A stretch of DNA of 64,000 nucleotides, taken from positions 1 through 64,000 of the forward strand of contig JAHAGQ010000009.1 of NCBI GenBank assembly GCA_018373675.1, given 5' to 3'. Both the position numbers and the translations under genes were made by a program. The notes under the pieces are model-generated. The model did not search any database, was not told the DNA's origin, and saw only the letters and a program-made list of their open reading frames with translations. Numbering within the stretch: the stretch's first letter is position 1; each line of letters opens with the position of its first letter. Positions 52,938 to 61,977 of this stretch are shown here, one piece after another. This DNA comes from Collinsella sp. (GTDB taxonomy: Bacteria > Actinomycetota > Coriobacteriia > Coriobacteriales > Coriobacteriaceae).

Positions 52938-53041
52938 GGAGACCCGGTAAGGCCTACGCACTTTGCCTCTCAAACGTCCTCGCCGCTTCGCGGCTGCGGA
53001 ATGTTTGCGAGACAAAGTGCTCGCGGCCTTGCCGGGTCTCC
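52938..53041 (+). other. Nested hairpin with CGTCCTC/TGCGGAATG loop (second copy)
   Basis: GAGACCCGG..AAGGCC, GCACTTTG..CTC..CAAAC and their complements form a three-part stem capped by GCCGC-TTCG-CGGC. CGTCCTC and TGCGGAATG flank the cap as in 30714-30864, while the stem sequences differ. It lies directly after the small PFL gene. Confidence 0.7.
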
Positions 53042-53095
53042 TGCGTTGTCGTCCTTTAGGGAACCACGCTAAATTAAATTGGTGTCCTCGGACAT

Positions 53096-53150
53096 GCAAA
53101 GAGGCTCGCTGCGCACTTCGTGCGGCGAGCCTCTTTGCGTCCTGCGGAAT
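53096..53150 (+). other. Hairpin followed by CCTGCGGAATG
   Basis: GCAAAGAGGCTCGC/GCGAGCCTCTTTGC, a 14-bp stem, is followed by GTCCTGCGGAATGTTTT, a shortened version of the loop motif in 52938-53041. Confidence 0.55.
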
Positions 53151-53330
53151 GTTTTGGGAGGTAGCCCAAACAGCCCCGGTGGGGGTCCTGTGTAGTCACC
53201 CTTTAGGCGGAACTCTCCTAATTATTTGGATGAGTCGTTTACTTACTTGTACTGTTACCGTCATCCCGCTGTTGTTGGGGTATGCTTTGTTCGTATGTAA
53301 ACGTATGACATGTTGATGGGGGAGGGTGCT

Positions 53331-54341
53331 ATGGCTCGCGAGAGTGCTCGTTCTAAGGATACGGCTAAGCCTGGCATCAAGGAAGTTGCGGCGGTGGCGG
53401 GGGTTTCGCCTACTACGGTATCTCGTGTGCTTAATAATCGTGGCTATATTAGCCAAGAGACCCGCGATAAGGTCCATGCCGCGATGAAGCGCATCAACTA
53501 TACGCCCAACGATATCGCTCGTGCCATGCTCAACGGTCGCCTGAATCTTATCGGTATGATCGTCCCCTATGTCAGCAGTCCGTTTCATGCCCAAGTGGTT
53601 CAAGTCATTGAGCATACCCTGGCCGAAAACGGTTTTAAGATGCTGCTGTGCAATAGCGCCAATCGACCCGAGCTTGAGCGCTCTTATATCGACATGCTTC
53701 GACGCAATATGGTTGATGGCGTCATCGTCAACTCGCTTAATATCGGTGCCGAGGCGTATGCCGAGATGGGCTTGAGTCTGGTTGGTATCGACTGCGACCT
53801 TGGCGAAGCCTCTGTTCAGATTGCGAGCGACAGCTATAGCATCGGCGAACTTGCCACGCGTCGCCTGATCGATGACGGATGTTCACGCATCCTGTGCCTG
53901 CGCAGCAATAGCCGCATGCGCATGCCTGCCAATAAGCGTACCGATGCCTACCTCGATGTTGTTGAGCAGGCCGGTTTGCCCGCGCTTGTCCGTGAGGTCG
54001 AGTTCGTTAAGCCCGACGACGAAAAGAGTGCGGTCGTTGCGAAGATCCTCGATGAGAACCCCGATATTGACGGCATCTTTGCGGGAGACGACACGATGGC
54101 GGCTATCTGTCTTAACGTGATGAAGCAGCGCGGCTTGAGCGCTCCGGGCGATATTAAGGTCGTGGGCGCGGATGGTGCCCGCCGCACTATGACGTTTATG
54201 CCTGACTTAACAACCGTACGCCAAGATATCGATCGCATCGGAGAGCTCGCGGCGCAATCCATCATTGCTCTTATTAACGGCGAAAAGCCCGAATCGAATA
54301 TCAAGCTCCCCGTTGAACTCATTGAGGGTAAAACCGCGTAG
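53331..54341 (+). CDS. LacI-family regulator of the sucrose/fructan cluster
   Basis: The 336-aa product has an HTH (IKEVAAVAGVSPTTVSRVL) and a LacI sensor domain. It is of a different subgroup from the four galactoside regulators (SQETRDKVHAAMKRINYTPN, closer to CcpA/RbsR/ScrR types). The ATG at 53331 follows GGGGGAGGG. Sites AAACGKTTGACATAT before the downstream GH32 gene, and a related one before itself near 53294, are the likely targets. Confidence 0.87.
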   Translation: MARESARSKDTAKPGIKEVAAVAGVSPTTVSRVLNNRGYISQETRDKVHAAMKRINYTPNDIARAMLNGRLNLIGMIVPYVSSPFHAQVVQVIEHTLAENGFKMLLCNSANRPELERSYIDMLRRNMVDGVIVNSLNIGAEAYAEMGLSLVGIDCDLGEASVQIASDSYSIGELATRRLIDDGCSRILCLRSNSRMRMPANKRTDAYLDVVEQAGLPALVREVEFVKPDDEKSAVVAKILDENPDIDGIFAGDDTMAAICLNVMKQRGLSAPGDIKVVGADGARRTMTFMPDLTTVRQDIDRIGELAAQSIIALINGEKPESNIKLPVELIEGKTA

Positions 54342-54381
54342 TTCATCCCGTGCCAAAAGAATTCCTCAAACACCTCTGATG

Positions 54382-54414
54382 ACCGTTCGCCGGCATATGT
54401 CAACCGTTTGCCGA
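54382..54414 (+). promoter_or_regulatory. LytTR-like direct repeat before the GH32/PTS cluster
   Basis: ACCGTTCGCCGG (54382-54393) and ACCGTTTGCCGA (54403-54414) are 21 bp apart, oriented to the GH32 gene and upstream of the LacI-type sites. Confidence 0.6.
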
Positions 54415-54447
54415 CGACTGGAACTGCGAAAAGACGTATTGGTGTGA

Positions 54448-54479
54448 AAACGTTTGACATATGAAAACGGTTGACATAT
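54448..54479. promoter_or_regulatory. LacI/ScrR-type operators before the GH32 gene
   Basis: AAACGTTTGACATAT (54448-54462) and AAACGGTTGACATAT (54465-54479) are tandem; an inverted relative lies at 54395-54409. TTGACATAT could double as a -35 element. Confidence 0.6.
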
Positions 54480-54525
54480 CTTGCAGTTGTACCGAGTTAG
54501 TATCTCGTGAGAAAGGAAGTCTCGG

Positions 54526-55908
54526 ATGCACAAGGTGTATTACCAGCCTGAGGGAATTTGGGTAGGCGACATCATGCCGTACGGCGAGGACGGCACGTTC
54601 TATCTCTATCATCAGCGTGACACGCGAAACCCCGGACCTTTCGGAGAGCCGTTTGGCTGGGCACTCGCGACAACCAAGGACTTCGTCAATTACAAAGACT
54701 TTGGCGAGAGCCTTGAGCGTGGCGGCGACGAGGAAGTCGACCAGTATGTTTATGCCGGCACGGTGTTTAAGGTGGGCGACAAGTACCATGCGCTCTACAC
54801 TGGTTGCAATCGCGATAAGGTCAAGGCACGCTTGATGAAGCAGGTTCTTCTTCACGCAACGAGTGACGACGCCGTCAAGTGGGAGAAGAACATCGCCGAG
54901 ACGCTGCTTCCGCCCCAGGAGGGTTACGATGACCGCAACTGGCGCGATCCCTTTGTGCTTTGGGATGAGGAGAACGAAGAGTACATGCTCATCCTCGGCA
55001 CGCGTGTGGGCGAGGACAAGCGTCTGATGACCGGTCGTCTGGTCAAGTTCACCTCCAAGGACCTGGATACCTGGGAGTTCCAGGGCGACTGGTGGAATCC
55101 GGGCCTGTACACCATGTTCGAGATGCCTGATCTCTTTAAGATGGGCGACTGGTGGTATCTGGTGTTCTCCGAGTACAGTGATGGCAACAAGACCCGTTAC
55201 CGCATGTCTCGCTCTATCAACGGTCCTTGGATCACTCCTGCGGACGATTCCTTCGATGGCCGCGCGTACTATGCCGCGCGTACCGCATTTGATGGTGAGC
55301 GCCGCGTTCTCTTTGGTTGGGTTCCTACGCGTGACGAGGGCGGTGACCCCAGCTCTTACCTGTGGGGTGGCACCTTTATGCCCCTCGAGATCGTTCAGCG
55401 TGCCGACGGAACGCTCGGCACCAAGCTCCCCGACAGCATGCTTGGCGCCTTTGGCGAGGGCAAGGCTGTCGAGACCTTTGAGCTTTCCTGCGAGTCGGGC
55501 AAGGTCGAGCAGGTGCTCGCCGCGGATGCCGGCTCCACCTACTTGCTCGATGCCGACATTGAGCTCGGCGGTAACGCTGCCGGCTTCTCGGTCAAGTTCG
55601 CCGAGGACGCCGAGACTGGTCTTGCCTATGAGTTCCGCGCCAACCTGCGCGAGGGCAAGCTCGAGTTCACGCCGGCTCCCCAGTACCCGTGGTTCCAGGT
55701 CAACAACATGGGCCTCGAGCGTCCGTTGTTCTTTAAGGGCGAGGGCACTCACCATGTGCGTCTGGTCGTCGACGACGACATCGCGACCATCTTTGTCGAT
55801 GATGTTGCGCTCAACGCTCGCTTCTGCAACAAGCAGGGCCAGGGTGTGGCGCTTACCGTCACCGACGGTGCGCTCAAGTGCGCAAACGCAACGATCGCGT
55901 CTCTGTAG
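54526..55908 (+). CDS. GH32-family glycoside hydrolase, divergent
   Basis: The 460-aa protein has a five-bladed propeller N-terminal part and a beta-sandwich end. GH32 motifs are visible but altered: the nucleophile block WMNDPNG is replaced by GDIMPYGEDG near residue 15, NWRDPF (near 139) is intact, and the acid/base block ECPDLF is EMPDLF. Levanase, fructan hydrolase or a related specificity is possible. GAAAGGAAG lies before the ATG. It is first in the operon with the EIIBC and the second GH32, with two LacI-type sites upstream. Confidence 0.78.
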   Translation: MHKVYYQPEGIWVGDIMPYGEDGTFYLYHQRDTRNPGPFGEPFGWALATTKDFVNYKDFGESLERGGDEEVDQYVYAGTVFKVGDKYHALYTGCNRDKVKARLMKQVLLHATSDDAVKWEKNIAETLLPPQEGYDDRNWRDPFVLWDEENEEYMLILGTRVGEDKRLMTGRLVKFTSKDLDTWEFQGDWWNPGLYTMFEMPDLFKMGDWWYLVFSEYSDGNKTRYRMSRSINGPWITPADDSFDGRAYYAARTAFDGERRVLFGWVPTRDEGGDPSSYLWGGTFMPLEIVQRADGTLGTKLPDSMLGAFGEGKAVETFELSCESGKVEQVLAADAGSTYLLDADIELGGNAAGFSVKFAEDAETGLAYEFRANLREGKLEFTPAPQYPWFQVNNMGLERPLFFKGEGTHHVRLVVDDDIATIFVDDVALNARFCNKQGQGVALTVTDGALKCANATIASL

Positions 55909-55953
55909 CGGCAACGAACCGTTTTATGATTTAGAAAAGGAATGGAGAGGAAC

Positions 55954-57405
55954 ATGGACTACAAGGCAGTGTCCCAGCAAGTCGTCGACAACGTCGGCGG
56001 ACTGGAGAACATCGAGGGCGCCACGCATTGCGTGACCCGTCTGCGTCTGGTGCTCAAGGATACGAGCAAATACAACAAGGCCGAGCTCGAGAACATCGAT
56101 GGCGTCAAGGGCGTGCTGTACAACAGCGGCCAGCTCATGATCATCTTCGGTACCGGTACCGTCAACAAGGTTTACGATGAGTTTATGGCTCTGACGGGCG
56201 TTAAGGAGATCAGTGCTTCCGAGGTCAAGGGCGCCGAGGCGGACAAGAAGGGCAAGTTCTTCTCGGTCCTCAAGGTATTCTCGGACATCTTTATCCCCAT
56301 CATTCCCGCCTTCGTCGGCGCTGCAATCATCATCGGCCTTAAGTCGCTGATCGTTGCCAACGGCCTCTTTGGCATGGAGGGCAGCCTCGCCGATCACAGC
56401 GAGTTCCTCAAGAACCTCGCAAGCTTCTTTGCCATTATCGCCACCACGTTCGACTACCTGCCTGTCCTGGTTATGTACAGCGCGGTCAAGCGTTTTGGCG
56501 GTAACCCGATCCTGGGCATCCTCGTCGGTATCGTCATGGTTCACCCGAGCCTTATGAACCGCAACACGTTCGTTATGGACCCGACGGGTGCTGAGTACTG
56601 GAACTTCGGTCCGCTATCCATTCCCATGGTTGCTTTCCAGGGCGGTGTGTTCCCCGCAATCCTGACTGCCTGGTTTATGGCCAAGGTCGAGAAGATTGCC
56701 CAGAAGTACATCCCCGAGGTCGTTTCGTTCGTCTTTGTCCCGACCGTTACCCTGATTCTTGCTAACGTTGCCCTGTTCACCGTGTTCGGCCCGCTCGGCA
56801 ACCTGATCGGTGACGTCCTCGCCGGCGTAATCGATATCCTGTACAACAGGATGGGCGTCTTTGGTGCCTTTGTCTTCGCCGCGTTCCTGCAGCCGCTCGT
56901 CGTTACCGGTACGCATCAGTTCATCCAGGGTATTGAGGCCAACCTCGTTGCCACGACCGGCTTCAACTACATCCAGGCCATCTGGTCGGTTTCCATCATC
57001 GCCCAGGGCGGCGGCGCCATCGGCATGTATCTCATCCACAAGAAGCACTCCAAAGAGCGCAACATCTGCATGTCGTCCTTTATCCCGACGCTGGTCGGTA
57101 TCTCCGAGCCCGCAATCTTTGCTGCAAACATGCGCTACTCGATCATCCCGTTCGTCTGCGCTTGCATCGGTGCAGGCTGCGGCGGTGCCTTCGTGAAGCT
57201 CTTTGAGGTGCGCGCTATCGGTCAGGGTCTGACCGGTGTGCTTGGCCTGCTCATCGTTACGCCCGAGACGCTCGTGTGGTATGTGGCCGGCAATCTCATC
57301 GCCTTTATCGTGCCGATCGTCTTGATCTTTGCCTACAACAAGGCAAAGGGCGTGCCGACCACCGATGAAGAGGGCGCTGGCGCTGGCTTCGACGTTAGCT
57401 TCTAG
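55954..57405 (+). CDS. PTS EIIBC, sucrose/trehalose type
   Basis: The 483-aa protein has an N-terminal EIIB of the Glc family with the phosphocysteine in ATHCVTRLRL (near 27) and an EIIC domain of about ten helices (about 105-465). It contains GTHQFIQGIEANL and GISEPAIFAANMR, typical of the sucrose/beta-glucoside group. There is no EIIA domain; a glucose-type EIIA elsewhere must serve it. GGAGAGG before the ATG at 55954. It is placed between two GH32 genes, so the sugar is probably sucrose or a fructo-oligosaccharide. Confidence 0.9.
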   Translation: MDYKAVSQQVVDNVGGLENIEGATHCVTRLRLVLKDTSKYNKAELENIDGVKGVLYNSGQLMIIFGTGTVNKVYDEFMALTGVKEISASEVKGAEADKKGKFFSVLKVFSDIFIPIIPAFVGAAIIIGLKSLIVANGLFGMEGSLADHSEFLKNLASFFAIIATTFDYLPVLVMYSAVKRFGGNPILGILVGIVMVHPSLMNRNTFVMDPTGAEYWNFGPLSIPMVAFQGGVFPAILTAWFMAKVEKIAQKYIPEVVSFVFVPTVTLILANVALFTVFGPLGNLIGDVLAGVIDILYNRMGVFGAFVFAAFLQPLVVTGTHQFIQGIEANLVATTGFNYIQAIWSVSIIAQGGGAIGMYLIHKKHSKERNICMSSFIPTLVGISEPAIFAANMRYSIIPFVCACIGAGCGGAFVKLFEVRAIGQGLTGVLGLLIVTPETLVWYVAGNLIAFIVPIVLIFAYNKAKGVPTTDEEGAGAGFDVSF

Positions 57406-57444
57406 TTGAGCCGTTCAGCGTAATCTGAGGATAAGTCCATTTGA

Positions 57445-57482
57445 GGAAGGGCGTTCGACTCGTGTGAGTCGAGCGTCCTTCC
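57445..57482 (+). other. 17-bp hairpin between EIIBC and GH32
   Basis: GGAAGGGCGTTCGACTC/GAGTCGAGCGTCCTTCC stem with two GU pairs and a four-base loop; no U run. Intercistronic tuning element or weak terminator. Confidence 0.55.
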
Positions 57483-57506
57483 CCATAGACGAGAAAGTCA
57501 ACGGCG

Positions 57507-58949
57507 ATGTTTAATCAAAAAAATAAGGTGACACGCGCGGACTATGAGCAGTGGCGAGCTGGACAGGACGAGACGGCGGCTCGCATCGCGTCCGACCCCG
57601 ATAGGCTCCTGTTCCATGTGGAGCCTGAGCTTGGCTGGCTCAACGACCCCAACGGTTTGGTTCAGATTGGTGATACGTATCACATCTATCATCAATACGA
57701 TCCGTTCGATGCTGCGCATGGCGGTCCAGTGCTTTGGAACCATCTGACGACAAAGGATTTTGTGACCTACGAGAATCACGGTCCCGTGCTGTTTCCCGAT
57801 TCCGATTTGGATTCGAGTGGAGCGTATTCTGGTTCTGCCTTTGTACGTGATGGTAAGATTCACTACTTCTATACCGGCAACGTCAAGCATTTTGACCGCG
57901 ATGATTACGACTACGTGTTGACGGGCCGTGAGCAAAACCAAATTCATATGGTTGCCGAGAATCCCGACGAATTGGGCGAGAAGCGCATGGCTGTTGGGCC
58001 GGTCGATTACCCCGACGATATCGGTACGCACGTGCGCGACCCCAAAATCCTTGAACACGACGGTATCTACTACATGGTTCTCGGCGCTCGTACGAAAGAC
58101 AATCGTGGCTGCGTGCTTGTCTATGCCTCGCACGATCTAGAGGACTGGAGCTATGCGACGCGCATTGAGCCGGGCGAGAAGTTTGGCTTTATGTGGGAGT
58201 GCCCTGATCTATTTGAGCTTGATGGCGAGCTTATTCTCGTTTGCTGTCCGCAGGGTGTGCCCGCCGATGGTTGGTGTTACCGCAATCCGCACCAGTGCGT
58301 GTGGTTCTCCATCGAGGCCGATTGGGAGGCGCCGAGCTTTAAGATCACCGGGCAGGGCATGCCCCCGATGGTCGATGCCGGCTTTGATTTCTACGCACCG
58401 CAGTCCTTTGAGGATGCTGCGGGTCGGCGTTTGATGATCGGGTGGTCTGGTTGCCCCGATGCGACGGCAGAAAACCCGACGGTGGCACGCGGGTGGCAGT
58501 GCGCGTTGACGGTGCCGCGAGAGCTGAGCATACGCGATGGTAAGCTCTGTCAGCAGCCGGCGCACGAGATTGAGAAGGTGCGCGGCGACTGCGTTCGCGC
58601 GACAGGCGGTGAAACCGTTGAGGAGCCGGGCCGCCTGTTTGATCTTGTGGTTTCCTGTGAGGGCGCCAAGATGGTCGAGCTCGAAATCCGCAAGGGTGTC
58701 TTTGTGCGTTATACGGACGGGATGCTTACCCTCGATATGGGTGACGAAGGCTATGGGCGCGACCAGAGGTCGATTGAGCTCGGCGAGCTTCGCGACCTAC
58801 GCGTGCTTTCGGACACTACGATGGTCGAGATTTTTGCAAATGGCGGCGAGGCGGCACTTACGAGCCGTACCTATTCGCCGGCGGTTCCGGCGATGGAGCT
58901 GCACGCCGAGGGTGCGGTATCGATGAATTTCTACCGCCTCGTGCATTAA
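57507..58949 (+). CDS. scrB: Sucrose-6-phosphate hydrolase (GH32)
   Basis: The 480-aa cytoplasmic invertase splits sucrose-6-phosphate to glucose-6-phosphate and fructose. All GH32 signatures are intact: LGWLNDPNG with the nucleophile Asp near 47, VRDPKI near 177 and the acid/base Glu in MWECPDLF near 232. It is the last gene of the cluster. The RBS (GAGAAAG) is weak. With EIIBC it makes a standard scrAB pair, leaving the first GH32 as an additional enzyme. Confidence 0.92.
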   Translation: MFNQKNKVTRADYEQWRAGQDETAARIASDPDRLLFHVEPELGWLNDPNGLVQIGDTYHIYHQYDPFDAAHGGPVLWNHLTTKDFVTYENHGPVLFPDSDLDSSGAYSGSAFVRDGKIHYFYTGNVKHFDRDDYDYVLTGREQNQIHMVAENPDELGEKRMAVGPVDYPDDIGTHVRDPKILEHDGIYYMVLGARTKDNRGCVLVYASHDLEDWSYATRIEPGEKFGFMWECPDLFELDGELILVCCPQGVPADGWCYRNPHQCVWFSIEADWEAPSFKITGQGMPPMVDAGFDFYAPQSFEDAAGRRLMIGWSGCPDATAENPTVARGWQCALTVPRELSIRDGKLCQQPAHEIEKVRGDCVRATGGETVEEPGRLFDLVVSCEGAKMVELEIRKGVFVRYTDGMLTLDMGDEGYGRDQRSIELGELRDLRVLSDTTMVEIFANGGEAALTSRTYSPAVPAMELHAEGAVSMNFYRLVH

Positions 58950-59010
58950 CCGTGCATGGAGTACGATTGGACTTGCTGGGCGGAATGTGTCGCAGTTACC
59001 GCGGCCAGCT

Positions 59011-59042
59011 ACCGTTTATCGCGTATAGCGACCGTTTGCGGA
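59011..59042 (+). promoter_or_regulatory. LytTR-like direct repeat before degV
   Basis: ACCGTTTATCGC (59011-59022) and ACCGTTTGCGGA (59031-59042) are 20 bp apart, one less than the other sites. It may belong to degV or be a leftover. Confidence 0.45.
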
Positions 59043-59224
59043 ATAAGTAACACTCCTTAATAAACCGTGTAGAATCTCAGGATGCACGGAGTTTTCCAGG
59101 GAGACGCTGTCCTTTGTTGTGTGCAAGGGGCGGCGTCTCTTTGGCGCTTGGACGCCGTTGTGCAACAGTGCGGCGGCGCGTGCCATGTATTGAAAAGCCA
59201 ATGTTGAGATGGGTCGTGATAATA

Positions 59225-60079
59225 ATGGGCAAGTACGTAATCGTGGTTGAGTCTGGGTCGGATGTGACGCCGGAGCTTTGCGAACGCTACGGCATCGTGC
59301 GCGTGCCCATGCATGTCATGATTGGTGACGAGACCGTCGAGGACGGCTCGATCGATCCGCTCGAGATTTATTCACGCTGCAACGAGTTTGGCGTAATGCC
59401 CAAGACCAGCGGCTGCGCGCCTGCGGATTTTGCTCACGTGTACGACCGTATCCATGCCGAGCAGCCCGATGCGACCATTCTGCATCTTGCGTACTCCGAG
59501 GCCACGACCTGCTCGCATCAGTCCTCCAAGATTGCAGCTAAGGGCCGCGACTACGTGTTCTCCATGGACACGCGCTTTGTCTCGGTGGGCCAGTCGCTTG
59601 TTGTCGTCGAGACCGCCAAATACATCGAGGCTCACCCCGATGCCACCGTCGACGAGATCTTTGCATTTACGAACTCCGTCATGGACCGTGTGCTGCTGGG
59701 CTTTGTTCCTACGGACCTTGCCTTCCTTAAGGCAGGCGGTCGTCTGTCCAACGTGGCATTCCTCGGTGCCCACCTGCTCAAGATTAAGCCCTGCATTGAG
59801 GTGACGGGCGGCAAGTTCGTGGCGACCAAGAAGTTCCGCGGTTCTATGCTCAAGTGCGCCCGTGCCTTTATTGACCACATGGTTGCCAAGGGCGAGATCG
59901 ACTACTCGCATATTGGCCTGGCGTATTCGGTGGGTCTTTCCGAGGAGTTGCGCGACGACATGGAAATCTATGCGCGCGACCTGGGCTTTAAGGACATTAC
60001 CTGGACTCAGGTTGGTGGCGTCATCTCGAGCCACTGCGGCCCGACCGCCTTCGGTGCGGTGCTCACGCTTAAGGCGTAA
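59225..60079 (+). CDS. DegV-family fatty-acid-binding protein
   Basis: The 284-aa cytoplasmic DegV protein binds a fatty acid, and FakB-like relatives hand it to FakA kinase. It has VVESGSDVTPEL near residue 8, a TSGCAP motif near 61 (usually TSQPS), FVSVGQSLVV with the Ser region, and GGRLS near 175. I use the ATG at 59225 at the family N-terminus; the RBS is weak. No fakA is nearby. Confidence 0.85.
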   Translation: MGKYVIVVESGSDVTPELCERYGIVRVPMHVMIGDETVEDGSIDPLEIYSRCNEFGVMPKTSGCAPADFAHVYDRIHAEQPDATILHLAYSEATTCSHQSSKIAAKGRDYVFSMDTRFVSVGQSLVVVETAKYIEAHPDATVDEIFAFTNSVMDRVLLGFVPTDLAFLKAGGRLSNVAFLGAHLLKIKPCIEVTGGKFVATKKFRGSMLKCARAFIDHMVAKGEIDYSHIGLAYSVGLSEELRDDMEIYARDLGFKDITWTQVGGVISSHCGPTAFGAVLTLKA

Positions 60080-60157
60080 AGGCCGCAGGTGAGCGTTCTT
60101 CAGCCTGACATCTCGACGTAGACCCCAGCCATGGTGATGGGGGATAGATTAAAACGT

Positions 60158-60206
60158 GCCATTCTAGCCCGAGACGTTTAAACGCAAGCGCATGGGCTAG
60201 AATGGC
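60158..60206 (+). other. 13-bp perfect hairpin before pflA
   Basis: GCCATTCTAGCCC/GGGCTAGAATGGC with a 23-base loop containing ACGTTTAAACG, a second small palindrome. Role unknown; it lies about 50 bases before the pflA start. Confidence 0.5.
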
Positions 60207-60253
60207 TCTGGCATTTTAATTGGTTGCATCCAAGGAGAGGCAAGGTAGCGGGA

Positions 60254-61072
60254 ATGGCTGAGATGACGCTTGAGGGTGTGGACGCTCGTCCTGAGGATTC
60301 CGCATTTGCCCTAGGCCGCGTGCATTCAATCGAGACGATGGGAACGGTCGACGGACCCGGCATTCGCTTTGTGGTGTTTGTCCAGGGCTGTCCCATGCGC
60401 TGCGCGTATTGTCACAATCCCGATACCTGGTCGGTTAACGGCGGCACCATGGTGACCGTCGAACACCTGATGGATGAGTTCCAGAGTAACCACGAGTTCT
60501 ATCGCAGCGGCGGAATTACGGTTTCGGGCGGCGAGCCGCTCCTACAGCCTGAGTTTTTGGCCGACCTGTTCCGCGCCATGCACAATAACCCCGATGGCCG
60601 CGTGCATACCTGCCTTGACAGCTGCGGATATGCGTTTGATCCCAATCACCCCGAGAAGTTCGATGCCGTTCTCAACGAGACCGACATGGTGCTGCTCGAT
60701 ATTAAGCATGCCGACCCGGTCGAGCATAAAAAGCTGACTGGTTGCGATCCCGCACGCATCTTGGCGTTTGGCGATGAGCTTGCACGTCGCAAGATCAAGG
60801 TTGTTATCCGTCACGTGGTGGTGCCGGGCATTACCGACACGGTGGAGGAGTGCGAGAAGCTCGGTCGCCTCATCGCTCCATGGCACAACGTGGTGGGCCT
60901 GGAAATGCTGCCATATCACACGATGGGTGTCGTCAAGTACGAGCAACTGGGCATTCCCTATAAGCTCGAGGGCGTGCCCCAGATGGATACCGCGCGCATG
61001 CCCGAGCTGCGCAATGCCGTTATGACCGGCATGAAAAAGCGCCGTGCGGAGCTCAGGTCGGCCATCGGCTAA
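60254..61072 (+). CDS. pflA: Pyruvate formate-lyase activating enzyme
   Basis: The 272-aa radical SAM enzyme abstracts hydrogen from the PFL glycine. The cluster-binding GCPMRCAYCHNPDTW (CxxxCxxC) lies near residue 48 and SGGEPLLQ near 92. It is about 25 residues longer at the N-terminus than E. coli PflA. ATG at 60254 with GCGGGA before it; a TTG ten codons upstream with AAGGAGAGG inside the frame is less likely. It lies 7.3 kb from the PFL chains, not in one operon with them. Confidence 0.93.
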   Translation: MAEMTLEGVDARPEDSAFALGRVHSIETMGTVDGPGIRFVVFVQGCPMRCAYCHNPDTWSVNGGTMVTVEHLMDEFQSNHEFYRSGGITVSGGEPLLQPEFLADLFRAMHNNPDGRVHTCLDSCGYAFDPNHPEKFDAVLNETDMVLLDIKHADPVEHKKLTGCDPARILAFGDELARRKIKVVIRHVVVPGITDTVEECEKLGRLIAPWHNVVGLEMLPYHTMGVVKYEQLGIPYKLEGVPQMDTARMPELRNAVMTGMKKRRAELRSAIG

Positions 61073-61198
61073 CAAGCCATTTTTGCCCCTTTATGATATC
61101 CGAGCTGTACTGGCCTAACGGCTTGGTGCAGACACGGTTGAGTCAAAATGCTGGTACCATACCGTGGATAAGCAGTTTTCACAGGTTTGGGGGATGGT

Positions 61199-61939
61199 AT
61201 GCCTACCATCGCAATCATCGGTGCGCTCGAAAAAGAGGTTGCGCAGATTAAGGAAGAGCTGAGTGGCGCGCATGAGTCGCAGGAGGCGGGCTTGACCGTT
61301 GTGAACGGTGGGCTTTCGGGTCTGACAGTAGTCGCCACGACGGCGGGCATGGGGACCGTGAACGCCGCTGCCGCAACGCAGCATCTCATCAGCAAATACG
61401 CCCCGCAGGCCGTAGTGTTTTCGGGCATTGCGGGTGGCCTTAACCCTAAACTGCATATTAACGACGTGGTTATAGGCAAGTGCCTGCGCTATCTGGATAC
61501 CGATACGGCACTCATCGCCGAGTCCGCGCCGGGGCTCGAGGAGTTTGTCTCGACGCCGGTGTTGGCTGATGTCGCCGCCGCCGTGCTTGCCGAGCGTGGA
61601 TTTGTGGATGTCTCGGCGGATGAGACTTCTGCGGAGAAGGACCCCAAGCAGTTCCTGTGTGGCACTATCGCCACGGGTGACCGCTTTGTTACTGGTGATG
61701 CCATGCGTAACGCTGCGATTGAGGCCACGCATGCCGATTGCGTCGAGATGGAGGGCGCGGCAATTGCGCACATCGCGGCCAAGAATGGTGTCGATTGCCT
61801 GGTGCTGCGCGCTATCAGCGATAATTGCGACGAGGCATATGACGCGTTTTGCGAGCGCGAGTTCGATCTGGACGAGTACGCTCGCACCGCGAGCGGCATC
61901 ACGCTCGATATCGTCCGCCGCATTGCCGCTGCGCAATAG
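61199..61939 (+). CDS. mtnN: 5'-methylthioadenosine/S-adenosylhomocysteine nucleosidase
   Basis: The 246-aa enzyme hydrolyses MTA, SAH and 5'-deoxyadenosine, the by-product of radical SAM enzymes such as its neighbour PflA. Motifs are GALEKEV at the start with the catalytic Glu, VVFSGIAGGL, and VEMEGAAIAHIA and LRAISDN with the catalytic Asp. GGGGGATGG lies before the ATG at 61199. engB follows 38 bases later. Confidence 0.92.
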   Translation: MPTIAIIGALEKEVAQIKEELSGAHESQEAGLTVVNGGLSGLTVVATTAGMGTVNAAAATQHLISKYAPQAVVFSGIAGGLNPKLHINDVVIGKCLRYLDTDTALIAESAPGLEEFVSTPVLADVAAAVLAERGFVDVSADETSAEKDPKQFLCGTIATGDRFVTGDAMRNAAIEATHADCVEMEGAAIAHIAAKNGVDCLVLRAISDNCDEAYDAFCEREFDLDEYARTASGITLDIVRRIAAAQ

Positions 61940-61977
61940 CGCGTCTATTTGTAAGAACCTACGACCAAGGAGTGTCC

